This document shows, one piece after another, positions 23,293-31,697 of a stretch of DNA of 34,164 nucleotides (its first letter is position 1; the number at the start of each line of letters is the position of its first letter). The translations under genes were made by a program, and so were the position numbers. Where the stretch lies: assembly GCA_947629715.1 (NCBI GenBank), contig CANRET010000021.1:1-34164 (forward strand), read 5' to 3'. This DNA comes from an uncultured Akkermansia sp. (lineage in GTDB: Bacteria > Verrucomicrobiota > Verrucomicrobiia > Verrucomicrobiales > Akkermansiaceae). The notes beneath the pieces are model-generated. The model saw only the letters and a program-made list of their open reading frames with translations, had not been told where the DNA came from and searched no databases.

Positions 23293-23695
23293 ACCGGACG
23301 TGAATCTGCAGTGGAGACTCCCGGCTTTGATGATAAGCGGTGCGTGCATGATTTGTGCAGCGCAAGCGGAAGAAGTGGTCGAGACGTGTGCGCAGTTGGA
23401 GAGCGCCTTGCGAGAACAGTTGCAGGCGTTGCAGAGCGTTACGAATGAAACGGGCGTACAGGCTGCTCTGTCCGCGCTGAGCAAAGCACAGCAAAAGCTG
23501 AGCGAACTCAATGAACGGACGGATGAAAAAGAGCTGTGGCGCTACATTGACAACACTCCCGGCGTGAAGCAACCGTTCATCACCATCCTGGAGGACACGA
23601 TGGTGCAGCTGCAACGCATCGAAAAAGCAAATTTTTTCGGGAGCGACGAGCTGAAGCGCAAGCTGGCGCCGATGACGACTCAACCACGACGGTGA
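23288..23695 (+). CDS. Small exported helical protein of unknown function
   Basis: Not recognised. From the ATG at 23288 (AGGA 5 nt upstream) it has 135 residues. A hydrophobic segment (LPALMISGACMICAAQA) looks like a signal peptide with cleavage before EEVVE. The mature part is charged and mainly helical, with a possible coiled coil (QLESALREQLQALQS, SALSKAQQKLSELNE). The start is uncertain. A strong promoter overlaps 23288, and a GTG at 23300 would give the compact signal peptide start (V)NLQWRLPALM on an almost leaderless mRNA. Its last 16 bp overlap the convergent gene at 23680. Confidence 0.55.
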   Translation: MIPDVNLQWRLPALMISGACMICAAQAEEVVETCAQLESALREQLQALQSVTNETGVQAALSALSKAQQKLSELNERTDEKELWRYIDNTPGVKQPFITILEDTMVQLQRIEKANFFGSDELKRKLAPMTTQPRR

Positions 23696-23970
23696 GCGTA
23701 TGCGCCGGACGTTTCTTTCTGACGCAACAGCTCTTGCAGGTGAGCCAGCTCGGCGTCCATGTATTCCGGCAGGTCGTGCCGGTGACGCGCCAGTTCGCTG
23801 AACACCTCGTCCCGATAATCAAGGGCGTGGCGATAGGCTTCTTCTTCCGAACCATACTGCAAGTCTGAAAAGTAACGCGTAATAATGCGTCCGCAGCGTT
23901 GTATGCTGACTCTCCAGCCTTGAAAATCCGTATTCTCGTACGTATAGCGAGTGATGTTTCTGTTTCTCAT
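23680..23970 (-). CDS. Small protein with an AP2-like pattern
   Basis: A 96-residue protein from the ATG at 23970 (a GTG at 23982 would add 4). Residues 10-60 read TYENTDFQGWRVSIQRCGRII and, a little later, YFSDLQYGSEEEAYRHALDYRD. The pattern W-x-V-x-I, then G, then YF, then S-EEA---A--YRD recalls AP2/ERF-type DNA-binding modules found in some bacterial small proteins and homing endonucleases. The match is by eye only. The C-terminal third is helical and charged. It ends convergent to the exported protein gene with a 16-bp overlap. An unrelated small helical protein is equally possible. Confidence 0.5.
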   Translation of the reverse strand: MRNRNITRYTYENTDFQGWRVSIQRCGRIITRYFSDLQYGSEEEAYRHALDYRDEVFSELARHRHDLPEYMDAELAHLQELLRQKETSGAYAHRRG

Positions 23971-24055
23971 ATTCGATCGCACAGGGTCTGAACAGCACAG
24001 ACCCCGCGCGTTGTCGGATAGTTGAATAACTTACAGAGTTAGAACTCGCACCCAC

Positions 24056-26635
24056 TTAACGGAACACGATTTTTCCGTCTTGGACGTCAACATGGATGGT
24101 CGCTCCGTCCGGGAACTTGCCCTCCAGAATAGCGATGCTGAGCGGGTCGAGGATGTCACGCTGGATGGCTCGCTTGAGCGGTCGCGCGCCATACACGGGG
24201 TCGTACCCATGCCCCGCCACCAGGTCTGCGGCAGCATCGGCAAGCTCCAGCTTCAATCCTCGGGCAGCCAAACGCTTGCGCACGCGGTCAAGTTGAATGT
24301 GGATGATTTGCTTGAGGTCGTCCTCCTTGAGACGGTCGAAAATAATGATGTCGTCCACACGATTGAGGAACTCCGGGCGGAAGTGACCGCGCAAAGCGTC
24401 CAGCGCCTTCTCGTTGCGCGCCGCCACATCCTGTTCGTCCAAAATGAAGCGTGAGCCGATGTTGCTCGTCATGATGAGCACGGTGTTGGTGAAGTCCACC
24501 GTGCGCCCCTGTCCGTCGGTGATGCGGCCGTCATCCAATACCTGCAGCAGCACATTGAAGACGTCGGCGTGCGCTTTTTCTATTTCATCGAACAGGACGA
24601 CGCTGTAGGGGCGCCGACGCACGGCTTCCGTGAGTTGGCCGCCCTCATCGTATCCCACGTACCCCGGAGGCGCACCGATGAGACGCGACACGCTGTGCTT
24701 CTCCATGTACTCGGACATATCGATGCGCACCATCGCCGCCTCGTCGTCGAAGAGGAATTCGGCCAGAGCTTTAGCCAGCTCGGTCTTGCCCACGCCGGTG
24801 GGGCCCAGGAAGATGAAAGAACCGAGCGGGCGATGTTCATCCTGCAAGCCAGCGCGAGAGCGACGCACGGCATCGGCCACAGCCTTCACGGCGTCCTTCT
24901 GTCCGATGAGACGCTGTCCGAGCCTCTCCTCCATGTGAACAAGCTTCTCCCGCTCCCCTTCCGCGAGTTTGGCAGCGGGAATGCCGGTCCATGACGAAAC
25001 CACCTTGGCGATATCCGCCTCGGTCACTTCCTCCTTAAGAAGCCCCTCGCCGCTGCTCTGCAAGTCGGACAAAGCTTTGCGGGCTTCGTTCAGGCTTTGT
25101 TCGGCAGCGGGCAGCTCGCCGTATTTGATCTCGGAGGCGCGGGTGAGCTCGCCCTTGCGCTCAGCCTGCTCGGCCTGAGTGCGCAGAGAGTCGATTTTCT
25201 GCTGAGCCTCGCGGGCGCGTTGCACTACCTGCTGCTCGCTCTTCCAGCGCGCAAGCAAAGCGGAGGATTTCTCCCTGTTGTCAGCAAGCTCCCTGGTGAT
25301 TTTTTCGAGCCTCTCACGAGAGGCCGGATCCTTTTCCTTTTCCAAAGCCTGACGCTCCATCTCCAGCTGCATGCCGGTGCGATTCAGTTCATCAATTTCG
25401 GAGGGCATGCTGTCCAACTCAATTTTGAGACGAGCGGCAGCCTCATCCACCAAATCCACTGCCTTATCCGGCAGAAAACGGTCGGTGATGTAGCGGTTGC
25501 TCAACGTGGCGGCGGCTACCAGCGCGCTGTCAGTGATATGCACGCCGTGGTGCACCTCGTAGCGTTCCTTAAGTCCACGCAGGATGGCGATGGTGTCCTC
25601 CACGCTCGGCTCAGCCACAAAAACAGGCTGGAAACGGCGTTCCAGCGCGGCGTCTTTTTCGATGTACTTGCGATACTCGTCCAGCGTGGTGGCGCCGATG
25701 GTGCGCAGTTCGCCGCGCGCCAAAGCCGGTTTGAGCAAGTTAGCGGCATCCATGGAGCTGTCGCCCCCTGCACCGGCGCCCACCAGCGTGTGCAGTTCAT
25801 CAATAAAAAGGATGATCTGCCCCTCGGAGGCGCTCACTTCCTTGATAAAGGCTTTCAGTCGTTCCTCAAACTCGCCGCGATACTTGGCGCCGGCAAGCAT
25901 GGAACCGATGTTGAGCGACACGAGCCGCTTATTCTTCATCCCCTCAGGCACATCGCCGTTCACGATGCGGCGCGCAAGCCCCTCCGCAATGGCCGTCTTT
26001 CCCACGCCGGGTTCGCCGATGAGCACGGGATTGTTCTTCGTTCGGCGCGAAAGGATTTGCAGCACGCGGCGAATCTCCGCGTCTCGTCCGATGACCGGGT
26101 CGATTTTCCCCTGCCTTGCGCGAGCCGTCAGATCCGTGCCGTACTTCTCCAAAGTCTGGTATTTCTCTTCCGGATCCTGATCAGTGATGCGTTGATTGCC
26201 ACGCACCTCCTTGAGCGCCTGCATGCACTTCTCCTGCGGCAATCCGCACCCCGCCAGCAATCCGGCCAGCGCTTCATCCGCCTTGTACACCCCCAGCAGA
26301 AAATGCTCTGCACTCAGGTAGTCGTCCTTCATCGCCTTGCGCCGATCCTCCGCTGCATTGAGCACGCGATCCAGCGCCGCGCCGATGCCCGGACTGTTCG
26401 CCACCGCCCCCTGTTGACGCGGCTGCCGACTCAACGAATCCGCCAGATCCGTCTCCAGCCGTCGGGCATCCGCCCCCGCTTTCTGCAAAATCGCGCTCAG
26501 CACGCCGCCCTCCTGGCGCAGCATGGCCAAAAGCACCTCCGCCGGGAGAATCTCCGCCCTGCCCGCCGCTTGGGCGGCTCGCTGAGCCGCCTGCAGGCTT
26601 TCCATCATTTTTGTGGTCAGGTTGTTGTTCATCAT
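24056..26635 (-). CDS. clpB: ATP-dependent disaggregase ClpB
   Basis: ClpB is the hexameric AAA+ chaperone that pulls proteins out of aggregates with DnaK. From the paired ATG codons at 26635/26632 it has about 859 residues, the usual length. It has a Clp N domain (1-145) and a first AAA+ module with GEPGVGKTA and [12 protein letters not shown]. The ClpB-specific coiled M domain lies near 400-520 (rich in E, K, Q, R), and the second AAA+ module has GPTGVGKTE and [11 protein letters not shown]. There is no ClpP-binding loop of ClpA/X type. A longer reading to 26698 adds 21 residues not seen in the family. No CIRCE element or clear heat-shock promoter was found. Confidence 0.96.
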   Translation of the reverse strand: MMNNNLTTKMMESLQAAQRAAQAAGRAEILPAEVLLAMLRQEGGVLSAILQKAGADARRLETDLADSLSRQPRQQGAVANSPGIGAALDRVLNAAEDRRKAMKDDYLSAEHFLLGVYKADEALAGLLAGCGLPQEKCMQALKEVRGNQRITDQDPEEKYQTLEKYGTDLTARARQGKIDPVIGRDAEIRRVLQILSRRTKNNPVLIGEPGVGKTAIAEGLARRIVNGDVPEGMKNKRLVSLNIGSMLAGAKYRGEFEERLKAFIKEVSASEGQIILFIDELHTLVGAGAGGDSSMDAANLLKPALARGELRTIGATTLDEYRKYIEKDAALERRFQPVFVAEPSVEDTIAILRGLKERYEVHHGVHITDSALVAAATLSNRYITDRFLPDKAVDLVDEAAARLKIELDSMPSEIDELNRTGMQLEMERQALEKEKDPASRERLEKITRELADNREKSSALLARWKSEQQVVQRAREAQQKIDSLRTQAEQAERKGELTRASEIKYGELPAAEQSLNEARKALSDLQSSGEGLLKEEVTEADIAKVVSSWTGIPAAKLAEGEREKLVHMEERLGQRLIGQKDAVKAVADAVRRSRAGLQDEHRPLGSFIFLGPTGVGKTELAKALAEFLFDDEAAMVRIDMSEYMEKHSVSRLIGAPPGYVGYDEGGQLTEAVRRRPYSVVLFDEIEKAHADVFNVLLQVLDDGRITDGQGRTVDFTNTVLIMTSNIGSRFILDEQDVAARNEKALDALRGHFRPEFLNRVDDIIIFDRLKEDDLKQIIHIQLDRVRKRLAARGLKLELADAAADLVAGHGYDPVYGARPLKRAIQRDILDPLSIAILEGKFPDGATIHVDVQDGKIVFR

Positions 26636-26752
26636 GCCTGTTTGGTAACACAAACCCGCGCGAATGTTCAAAAATAAGTCAGATTTTTTCCTTTCCAAAA
26701 TTGATTCCGTCCGATTTCAGAAAAACCGATGCGCGTCCATTGACAATTGTGA

Positions 26753-26781
26753 TTGACAAAAAAAGCCCGAATACCTATAGT
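26753..26781 (+). promoter_or_regulatory. Promoter of the lipoprotein-tyrA pair
   Basis: TTGACA (26753-26758), exactly 17 nt, TATAGT (26776-26781). This is the same hexamer pair as the ribH promoter. A second TTGACA lies 13 bp upstream (26740-26745). Confidence 0.8.
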
Positions 26782-26805
26782 AAGTGCAGTTTGAAGACAC
26801 CTGCC

Positions 26806-27438
26806 ATGACGAGTTTCACACGCCGACTTACCGTCTGCCTCACCGGGGCGATCGCCGCCGGTCTCACCTCCTGCGTTCTGGATACAAACCCGGTGCCGGA
26901 AATGCCCTATCGCCCTCGTTCCGTTCCTCCTCAGCCGGCTCCGCAACCGGAGGAACCCGTGCAGACCACGACCTGGGAAAACGCACCGGCGGCCTCTTCA
27001 TTCATCACTCCTCCGACGCCCGCACCGGCGGCACAGGTGACTTCGCCCCCGGCAGCGCCGGGGCCAGCAGCAACTCCCATACCGGCGCCGATTCCTTCTG
27101 CTGTCCCTCCCCCGGCGCCGATTCCTGCTCCGACTCCGGAACCCACCTCGACGGAAACACTGCCCACGGTCATCAATCTCAGCCCGCCGCCGGCGGCAAG
27201 CAGCTCTCCGACTCCCGCACCGGCGCCGACTCCGGCTCCTGCGACTGATCTCAAGCAGATCACCAACACCGGTCCCATCCCCACTGCCGCCCGAGTGGAA
27301 GGCGATCCGACCCGCGTGTGGAACCCGCTGGATCCCAGCAAAAAAATTCGCATCATCAACCCCAAGACCAATCAGCCCTACCCCAGCGGCAAGAAGTTGA
27401 AGGTGCGCGGCACCAATTTCCAATTCTACGTGCCGTGA
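26806..27438 (+). CDS. Proline-rich lipoprotein
   Basis: A 210-residue protein, not recognised by family. Signal peptide ends in a good lipobox, GLTSC, with Cys23 as the lipidation site. Residues 30-150 are almost entirely Pro, Ala, Thr and Ser (PAPxPxP-type runs), suggesting an extended spacer through the periplasm. The last 50 residues are different and conserved-looking: RVWNPLDPSKKIRIINPKT, then GKKLKVRGTNFQFYVP, which may be the working part. The ATG at 26806 is preferred because the frame upstream contains the promoter. The stop codon overlaps the tyrA GTG. Confidence 0.8.
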   Translation: MTSFTRRLTVCLTGAIAAGLTSCVLDTNPVPEMPYRPRSVPPQPAPQPEEPVQTTTWENAPAASSFITPPTPAPAAQVTSPPAAPGPAATPIPAPIPSAVPPPAPIPAPTPEPTSTETLPTVINLSPPPAASSSPTPAPAPTPAPATDLKQITNTGPIPTAARVEGDPTRVWNPLDPSKKIRIINPKTNQPYPSGKKLKVRGTNFQFYVP

Positions 27439-28313
27439 GTTTCGGCTTCTCCAATCCTTTTCCCTCCGTTGCCGTCCTCGGACCCGGCCTCATCGGCGGC
27501 TCCCTGGTCATGGCTGTCCGTGAGTGCATGCCCGGTGCGGAAATTCGTCTGTGGGCGCGAAGGGAATCGCCGCTCCAATTTGCAAAGGAGCGCGGGCTGG
27601 CTGATCTGTGCACGCAGTCCCTTGGGGAAGCCGTGCAACATGTCAAGCTCATTGTCCTTGCCACCCCGACCGGCACGTACTCCGAACTGGGAACGAAGTT
27701 CGTGGAGTACCTGGACAAGGACGCCATCGTCACGGATGTCGGCTCGACGAAAGGAAATGTACACGCCGGAATCGGCTCTTTCTTGAAGAAGCAAGGTCAT
27801 CTCTTCATCGGCTCGCATCCCATGGCAGGCTCTGAAAAACAGGGAATTGAACACGCCCGGCCTGACCTCTTCAAAGGAGCCGTCGTCGCGCTTACGACGG
27901 ACGGTTCGGAAGATCAAATCGCGCTGGACAAACTTCGCTCGTTTTGGGAACAGCTCGGCGCTGCGGCTATCGCGATGGATCCGCACAGTCACGATGAAAT
28001 CGTAGCTGCTATTTCCCACGTGCCCCACCTCATGGCCGCGCTCACGGCACGCACTGCCATCTCACCCGACATCGCCCTGTCGGCCCTCGGACAAATGGCC
28101 GCCACCGGGTTCTGCGACACCACGCGAGTGTGCAGCGGGTCCCCGGAACTTTGGACGGACATCCTCACGCAGAATGCCGAAGCAATATGTCCCTGCCTGG
28201 AGCGAAGCATCGCGGACCAGCGGCGCGTGCTGCAGCTTCTTCAGGAGAAAAACTGCCGTGAACTGCAACAGTGGCTTGCCGAAGCGAAGCGAGCGCGCGA
28301 ATCAATTTGCTGA
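27435..28313 (+). CDS. tyrA: Prephenate dehydrogenase
   Basis: TyrA oxidatively decarboxylates prephenate to 4-hydroxyphenylpyruvate for tyrosine synthesis (some members prefer arogenate). With the GTG start at 27435 it has 292 residues. It shows the dinucleotide fold VAVLGPGLIGGSLVMAVRE and TDVGSTKG, then FIGSHPMAGSEKQGIEHA, which holds the substrate-binding His and Ser, and DPHSHDEIVAAISHVPHLMAAL with the catalytic histidine region. No chorismate mutase or ACT domain is present. The GTG overlaps the lipoprotein TGA as GTGA, so translation is probably coupled. The frame can be read back to 27318, but those codons lie in the lipoprotein gene in another frame. Confidence 0.93.
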   Translation: MSFGFSNPFPSVAVLGPGLIGGSLVMAVRECMPGAEIRLWARRESPLQFAKERGLADLCTQSLGEAVQHVKLIVLATPTGTYSELGTKFVEYLDKDAIVTDVGSTKGNVHAGIGSFLKKQGHLFIGSHPMAGSEKQGIEHARPDLFKGAVVALTTDGSEDQIALDKLRSFWEQLGAAAIAMDPHSHDEIVAAISHVPHLMAALTARTAISPDIALSALGQMAATGFCDTTRVCSGSPELWTDILTQNAEAICPCLERSIADQRRVLQLLQEKNCRELQQWLAEAKRARESIC

Positions 28314-28329
28314 GCAGGACCTCCCGCCT

Positions 28330-29829
28330 TCATTCAGCGAGCGTCTCTTTTTTCACATAACCCTTGGGCGCCGGAGCGCTGGCCGTGCCATCCATTGCGG
28401 GGTGCTCCACCTTGATCGTCGTGTCCGTCGTGTTGCGCAAGGAGAGCCCCTTGGTCGCTGCGCTGTCATCTGCTAACGCCTCGCCCACCAGCATGTCCCC
28501 CACCCACACATAGAAACCGCCCGGCACATGGGAGGATGTGCTTCCCGGAAGCCAGGAAACGCGCAGCGCTTGAGTATTTTTGGACATATCGGCGGAGAAA
28601 ATGACATCGGAACCATTCCAGACGAGATAACTTTCGGTGATCGTGAGCTGCCCGCTGTGTTCTCCGTTGCCGATGCTGAGCACAAGTCCCTTCTCTGTAT
28701 CCCAGCCGCCGGCGGCTCCGTTGCCCACGACCGCTTTCAGGTTCACAGCAAACCCCTTGCTGAGGTCGGAGTTTTCCTCCCAATTGACCTTAAACTCTTT
28801 GCCGGGAGCCATGATGAGCGCATCATCCTTCAATTCCACGCCGTCCTTGTCCGCAGCGGCTTCATACATACCTGCCGCCGACATATCAAACTTCGCAGAC
28901 GCCTTGCGCATCACCCCGCCGGAACGTCCGGCCATCCCCAGCGCCTGAGCTACTCGCCCGGCCATGAGCAGGTCCCCATGAGAGGTGGGATGCAAGCCGT
29001 CCCCCTTGTTGAAAAAGCTCGCCACACCCTTGCCGGGCTTTTCCGTGTTGGCCACATCAATGAGGCCCTGGTTCACATCCGCCAGGATCACTTTCTTGCT
29101 CTTCGCCCACGCCGCCAGCTTTTTATTGTAGTTTCGGACGATGGCCGCGTAATCCTCCGCGCGGTCGTTGTTTCCCGGTGCGATGTTCCCCCAGGTCGGC
29201 ACGGAGAGCACCACGATGCGCGCTTTGCCGTTCGCCCGCCGAATGGCGTCCACAATGACCGTCAAATCCCCCTTCTTCTTGTCCAGAAGAGCCTTCTGCG
29301 CCTCATCCAGGTTCGTTCCGTTGCCAATGCCGCCTTTCCCCTTGTGATCGCTCAACGTGTCGTTCGTGCCCAGCAGGATGAAATACGTATCCGGAGCTTT
29401 CCCCTCAATCTTGCGCGGACCGGTATAGGTCTTGTCCAGCCCCAGCCAGTCCAGGATGTCCGTGCGATCCAGGCGTCCTGAGGTGTGGTTGCGTCCTGAC
29501 GTCTCATACGCGCGCTGCGAACTCATGGCCGCGTGTTTGTTGTTGAACTCCTTTCCGATGTACATAGCGCCGACATCGACACCGTGACCATAGTTGCCGG
29601 TCTCCACTCCTACCACCTCAAAGGAAATGCCGTTGTCCACCCAAATTTTATGCAACGCCCAGCGATACGAGCCGGTAGCCACCCCATGCGTAATCGAATC
29701 GCCGATGAACATCACGCGACCCAAATCCGGAACCGGCTTCCCCGGCGCATCTTTTTTTCCTGTTTCCGCTCCGAAACATGCGCACGCCGTCGCGCACGCC
29801 ATCATGAGTATTGCCTGACAGGTCTTCAT
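28330..29829 (-). CDS. Secreted SGNH/GDSL-type esterase with C-terminal beta-rich domain
   Basis: A 499-residue exported protein (signal peptide about 1-20, MKTCQAILMMACATACACFG). The SGNH domain spans about 35-315. Block I is FIGDSITHG with nucleophile Ser45, block III is ILLGTNDTLSD, and block V is GDGLHPTSHGD with the Asp/His pair. Family members are acetyl-esterases or lysophospholipases; in this setting deacetylation of glycans is likely. Residues 330-480 form a second, beta-rich region (LSIGNGEHSGQLTITESYLVWNG) that may bind carbohydrate or resemble a concanavalin-like sandwich; this is inferred. It ends 16 bp from tyrA, convergent. Its promoter at 29836-29864 predicts a leaderless mRNA. 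Confidence 0.85.
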   Translation of the reverse strand: MKTCQAILMMACATACACFGAETGKKDAPGKPVPDLGRVMFIGDSITHGVATGSYRWALHKIWVDNGISFEVVGVETGNYGHGVDVGAMYIGKEFNNKHAAMSSQRAYETSGRNHTSGRLDRTDILDWLGLDKTYTGPRKIEGKAPDTYFILLGTNDTLSDHKGKGGIGNGTNLDEAQKALLDKKKGDLTVIVDAIRRANGKARIVVLSVPTWGNIAPGNNDRAEDYAAIVRNYNKKLAAWAKSKKVILADVNQGLIDVANTEKPGKGVASFFNKGDGLHPTSHGDLLMAGRVAQALGMAGRSGGVMRKASAKFDMSAAGMYEAAADKDGVELKDDALIMAPGKEFKVNWEENSDLSKGFAVNLKAVVGNGAAGGWDTEKGLVLSIGNGEHSGQLTITESYLVWNGSDVIFSADMSKNTQALRVSWLPGSTSSHVPGGFYVWVGDMLVGEALADDSAATKGLSLRNTTDTTIKVEHPAMDGTASAPAPKGYVKKETLAE

Positions 29830-29835
29830 GCCGCC

Positions 29836-29864
29836 AATATACTCCGCCGCTCAATCCTTCTCAA
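29836..29864 (-). promoter_or_regulatory. Promoter of the SGNH esterase gene, leaderless arrangement
   Basis: On the minus strand TTGAGA (29864-29859), 17 nt, TATATT (29841-29836), then exactly 6 nt to the ATG at 29829. Predicted transcription start coincides with the start codon. Confidence 0.65.
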
Positions 29865-30017
29865 GAAAAAAAACAAACGCGAAGCGGATTCACTCCCTGT
29901 CCTGTCACGCTCCCAAAGTCGCGTGGACATCAGTCCTGTCGGCTCTCCAGCCGCTCTCAAAAACGCCTTCACGCGTAAAGTATGAAGCAATTTTTTTGCA
30001 TTTTTTTTGAAAATTAT

Positions 30018-30036
30018 ACTTACACAATGTGTAAGT
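30018..30036. promoter_or_regulatory. Perfect palindrome at the first hicA promoter, probable operator
   Basis: ACTTACAC (30018-30025), AAT, GTGTAAGT (30029-30036): a perfect 8-bp inverted repeat. It overlaps a possible -10 box (TATACT 30015-30020) and a possible -35 box (TTACAC 30020-30025). The latter stands 17 nt ahead of TAAGGT (30043-30048), which is 6 nt before the hicA ATG. HicB antitoxins with a DNA-binding domain repress their own operon, so this is the likely binding site. Confidence 0.6.
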
Positions 30037-30054
30037 TGATGGTAAGGTACGGGC

Positions 30055-30267
30055 ATGGCGACAAAGATCAAAGACCCGGTTGACATACTTGAAAGAAACG
30101 GCTCCGAGCTGACAAAGTTCGGGAAAGGTTCTCACCGCAGATACAAGCACAGAGCCAGCGGAGTTTCGGTCACCATACCGGGCAAAGACGGCGACGATGC
30201 GAAAATCTACCTCGAGAAACAAGTCCAAAAAGCTCTCAAGGATGTCGCGACAGGCAGGGGGGAGTAA
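30055..30267 (+). CDS. HicA-like mRNA interferase toxin, module 1
   Basis: HicA toxins are small double-stranded-RNA-binding-fold RNases that cut mRNA. This 70-residue protein has the core KFGKGSHRRYKHRASGVSVTIPGKDG, with the catalytic histidine His27 in G-S-H, followed by a C-terminal helix (EKQVQKALKDV). The order helix, GSH strand, strand, helix is that of HicA. The G24-K25 spacing and a short third strand differ slightly from textbook HicA. It is followed after 37 nt by a HicB-type antitoxin, the usual hicA-hicB order. The palindrome upstream is its probable operator. Confidence 0.72.
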   Translation: MATKIKDPVDILERNGSELTKFGKGSHRRYKHRASGVSVTIPGKDGDDAKIYLEKQVQKALKDVATGRGE

Positions 30268-30304
30268 TCCTCCCTGCCACTCGCCGCGCCGGAACCTCAA
30301 CCCC

Positions 30305-30760
30305 ATGAACACCACAATGAAAAAAGCACCCCTCAAAAAAATACAAACCCTCGCCCGCCGCTACCCGCGCTTCATCCGCTGGAGCGACGAAGATAAATGC
30401 TATATCGGCTCCTTGCCCGATCTGGACGGCGATTGCACGCATGGCGACACCCCGGAGGAAGTCGCTCGCAACCTCGACGAATGCGCAGAAATCTACGTCG
30501 CCGATTGCCTGGACGATGGCACACCACTCCCCGAGCCAAACTCCTTCATCGTCTCCCCGTCCCGCTACCGCCAGCAAGGCGCCACCGGCCGCGTCCAAGC
30601 CCTGCGCAAATCCCGCGGCATGTCCCAAAAAGACTTCGCCGCCTTCCTCGGCGTGAGCGCATCCTCCCTCATCAAATGGGAAAACGGCGTGCGCAAGCCC
30701 TGCGGAGCCGCCGCCCGCCTGCTTGACATCTGCTCCGCGCACCCGGAACTCGTCCGCTAA
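30305..30760 (+). CDS. HicB-type antitoxin with XRE-like helix-turn-helix, module 1
   Basis: A 151-residue protein from the ATG at 30305. Residues 15-70 have the HicB partial RNase-H-like fold: YPRFIRWSDEDKCYIGSLPDLDGDCTHGDTPEEV, continuing with a helix ARNLDECAEIYVADCLDDG. Residues 95-140 form a helix-turn-helix of XRE type (GRVQALRKSRGMSQKDFAAFLGVSAS, SLIKWENGVRKP). It neutralises HicA and represses the operon. The catalytic residues of RNase H are not kept, as in other HicB proteins. An in-frame ATG at 30317 is an alternative start. Confidence 0.82.
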   Translation: MNTTMKKAPLKKIQTLARRYPRFIRWSDEDKCYIGSLPDLDGDCTHGDTPEEVARNLDECAEIYVADCLDDGTPLPEPNSFIVSPSRYRQQGATGRVQALRKSRGMSQKDFAAFLGVSASSLIKWENGVRKPCGAAARLLDICSAHPELVR

Positions 30761-30867
30761 AGCCACCCTTGACCGCAAGCATGCCCCCAGATAACCGCTC
30801 TCAGCACAACACCTGCGCAAGCCGTGCGCAAATTCCTGATTTTTTTCCGAAAAAAGAAAGATTTTTC

Positions 30868-30894
30868 TTGACTTGGTAAAAAATGCAGTAAAAT
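30868..30894 (+). promoter_or_regulatory. Candidate promoter of hicAB module 2, leaderless arrangement
   Basis: TAAAAT (30889-30894) lies exactly 6 nt before the ATG at 30901. TTGACT (30868-30873) lies 15 nt upstream of it, a short spacer; TCTTGA at 30866-30871 has the 17-nt spacing but a poorer match. No palindrome like that of module 1 is present. Confidence 0.4.
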
Positions 30895-30900
30895 GGGCTC

Positions 30901-31137
30901 ATGACCAAGCGCGACAAACTCACCGAAAAAATCCTCGATGGGAACTCCGATGGAAACATCACCTTCGAAGAAATCATGCAATTCCTGCTTTCGCGCGGGT
31001 ACAGCGTCAAACGCGTGAGAGGCTCGCACTACCACTTCCGCAAGGCGGGCTCGCAGCCCTTCAACCTGCAAGCCTCCGAAAACGGAAAAGCCAAACGCTA
31101 TCAGGTCAAGCAAATCAGAGACTACTTCACCAAATAA
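30901..31137 (+). CDS. HicA-like toxin, module 2
   Basis: A 78-residue protein. After an N-terminal extension of about 20 residues (MTKRDKLTEKILDGNSDGN) comes the HicA core: TFEEIMQFLLSRGYSVKRVR, GSHYHFRKAGSQPF with catalytic His43, and QVKQIRDYF. This matches the HicA double-stranded-RNA-binding-like fold and active histidine. Its antitoxin gene begins 4 nt after the stop, so translation is tightly linked. It shares little sequence with the HicA of module 1, so the two modules are separate acquisitions or an old duplication. Confidence 0.85.
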   Translation: MTKRDKLTEKILDGNSDGNITFEEIMQFLLSRGYSVKRVRGSHYHFRKAGSQPFNLQASENGKAKRYQVKQIRDYFTK

Positions 31138-31141
31138 AACA

Positions 31142-31516
31142 ATGAAAGCATATCACTACCAAATCCAACTCGACTGGGACTCCGAAGACGAAATCTGGAT
31201 CGCCACCGTCCCGGTGCTCCCCGGCTGCTCCGCACACGGCGAAACGCAGGAAGAAGCCCTGCGCGAAATCAACGAAGCGATCACCTGCTACCTCGAAGCA
31301 GAGCTTGGAGTAGACTCCTCATTTGTGCCACCTGTGCCGGACATCGCCACACTCAAAAAAGCCAGCAAAGTACTCAACAAGACGGAGGTCGCTCGCCTGC
31401 TCGGGCTCGAGCCGCGCACGCTCAACGCCCGCATTCGCAACGGTACGCCATTCCGCCCCGGTGAAGCCGAGAAGCTGCGCGATGAGCTGGCCAAGCACTC
31501 CGTCGTCCTGGTCTGA
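31142..31516 (+). CDS. HicB-type antitoxin with C-terminal DNA-binding domain, module 2
   Basis: A 124-residue protein. Residues 1-60 are the HicB fold (YHYQIQLDWDSEDEIWIATV, PVLPGCSAHGETQEEAL, REINEAITCYLEAE). Residues 80-124 carry a helix-turn-helix (NKTEVARLLGLEPRTLNARI, RNGTPFRPGEAEKLRDEL) that probably binds the operon promoter. It pairs with the HicA 4 nt upstream. About 180 bp of degenerate sequence without a clear gene separate it from the IS30 remnant. Confidence 0.85.
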   Translation: MKAYHYQIQLDWDSEDEIWIATVPVLPGCSAHGETQEEALREINEAITCYLEAELGVDSSFVPPVPDIATLKKASKVLNKTEVARLLGLEPRTLNARIRNGTPFRPGEAEKLRDELAKHSVVLV

Positions 31517-31697
31517 GCAGCTCCCCACCCGTGACAGCATGCTCAGACCGTGGTAGCATGCTCGCCAGAAACTCGCCCCCGCCCCGCCTCTCTCCCAAAT
31601 CAAGGAGGCCGTCGATGACGCCGTGCGCCGCAAGCAAAGCGAAAACGCTACCGAGAATGGATTGAACGTCTCCGCGACAAGTCTGTCATTCGCACTT

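Noticed and set aside
25097-26677. Long plus-strand open frame opposite clpB
   Set aside because: Antisense shadow; clpB motifs on the minus strand explain the region completely.
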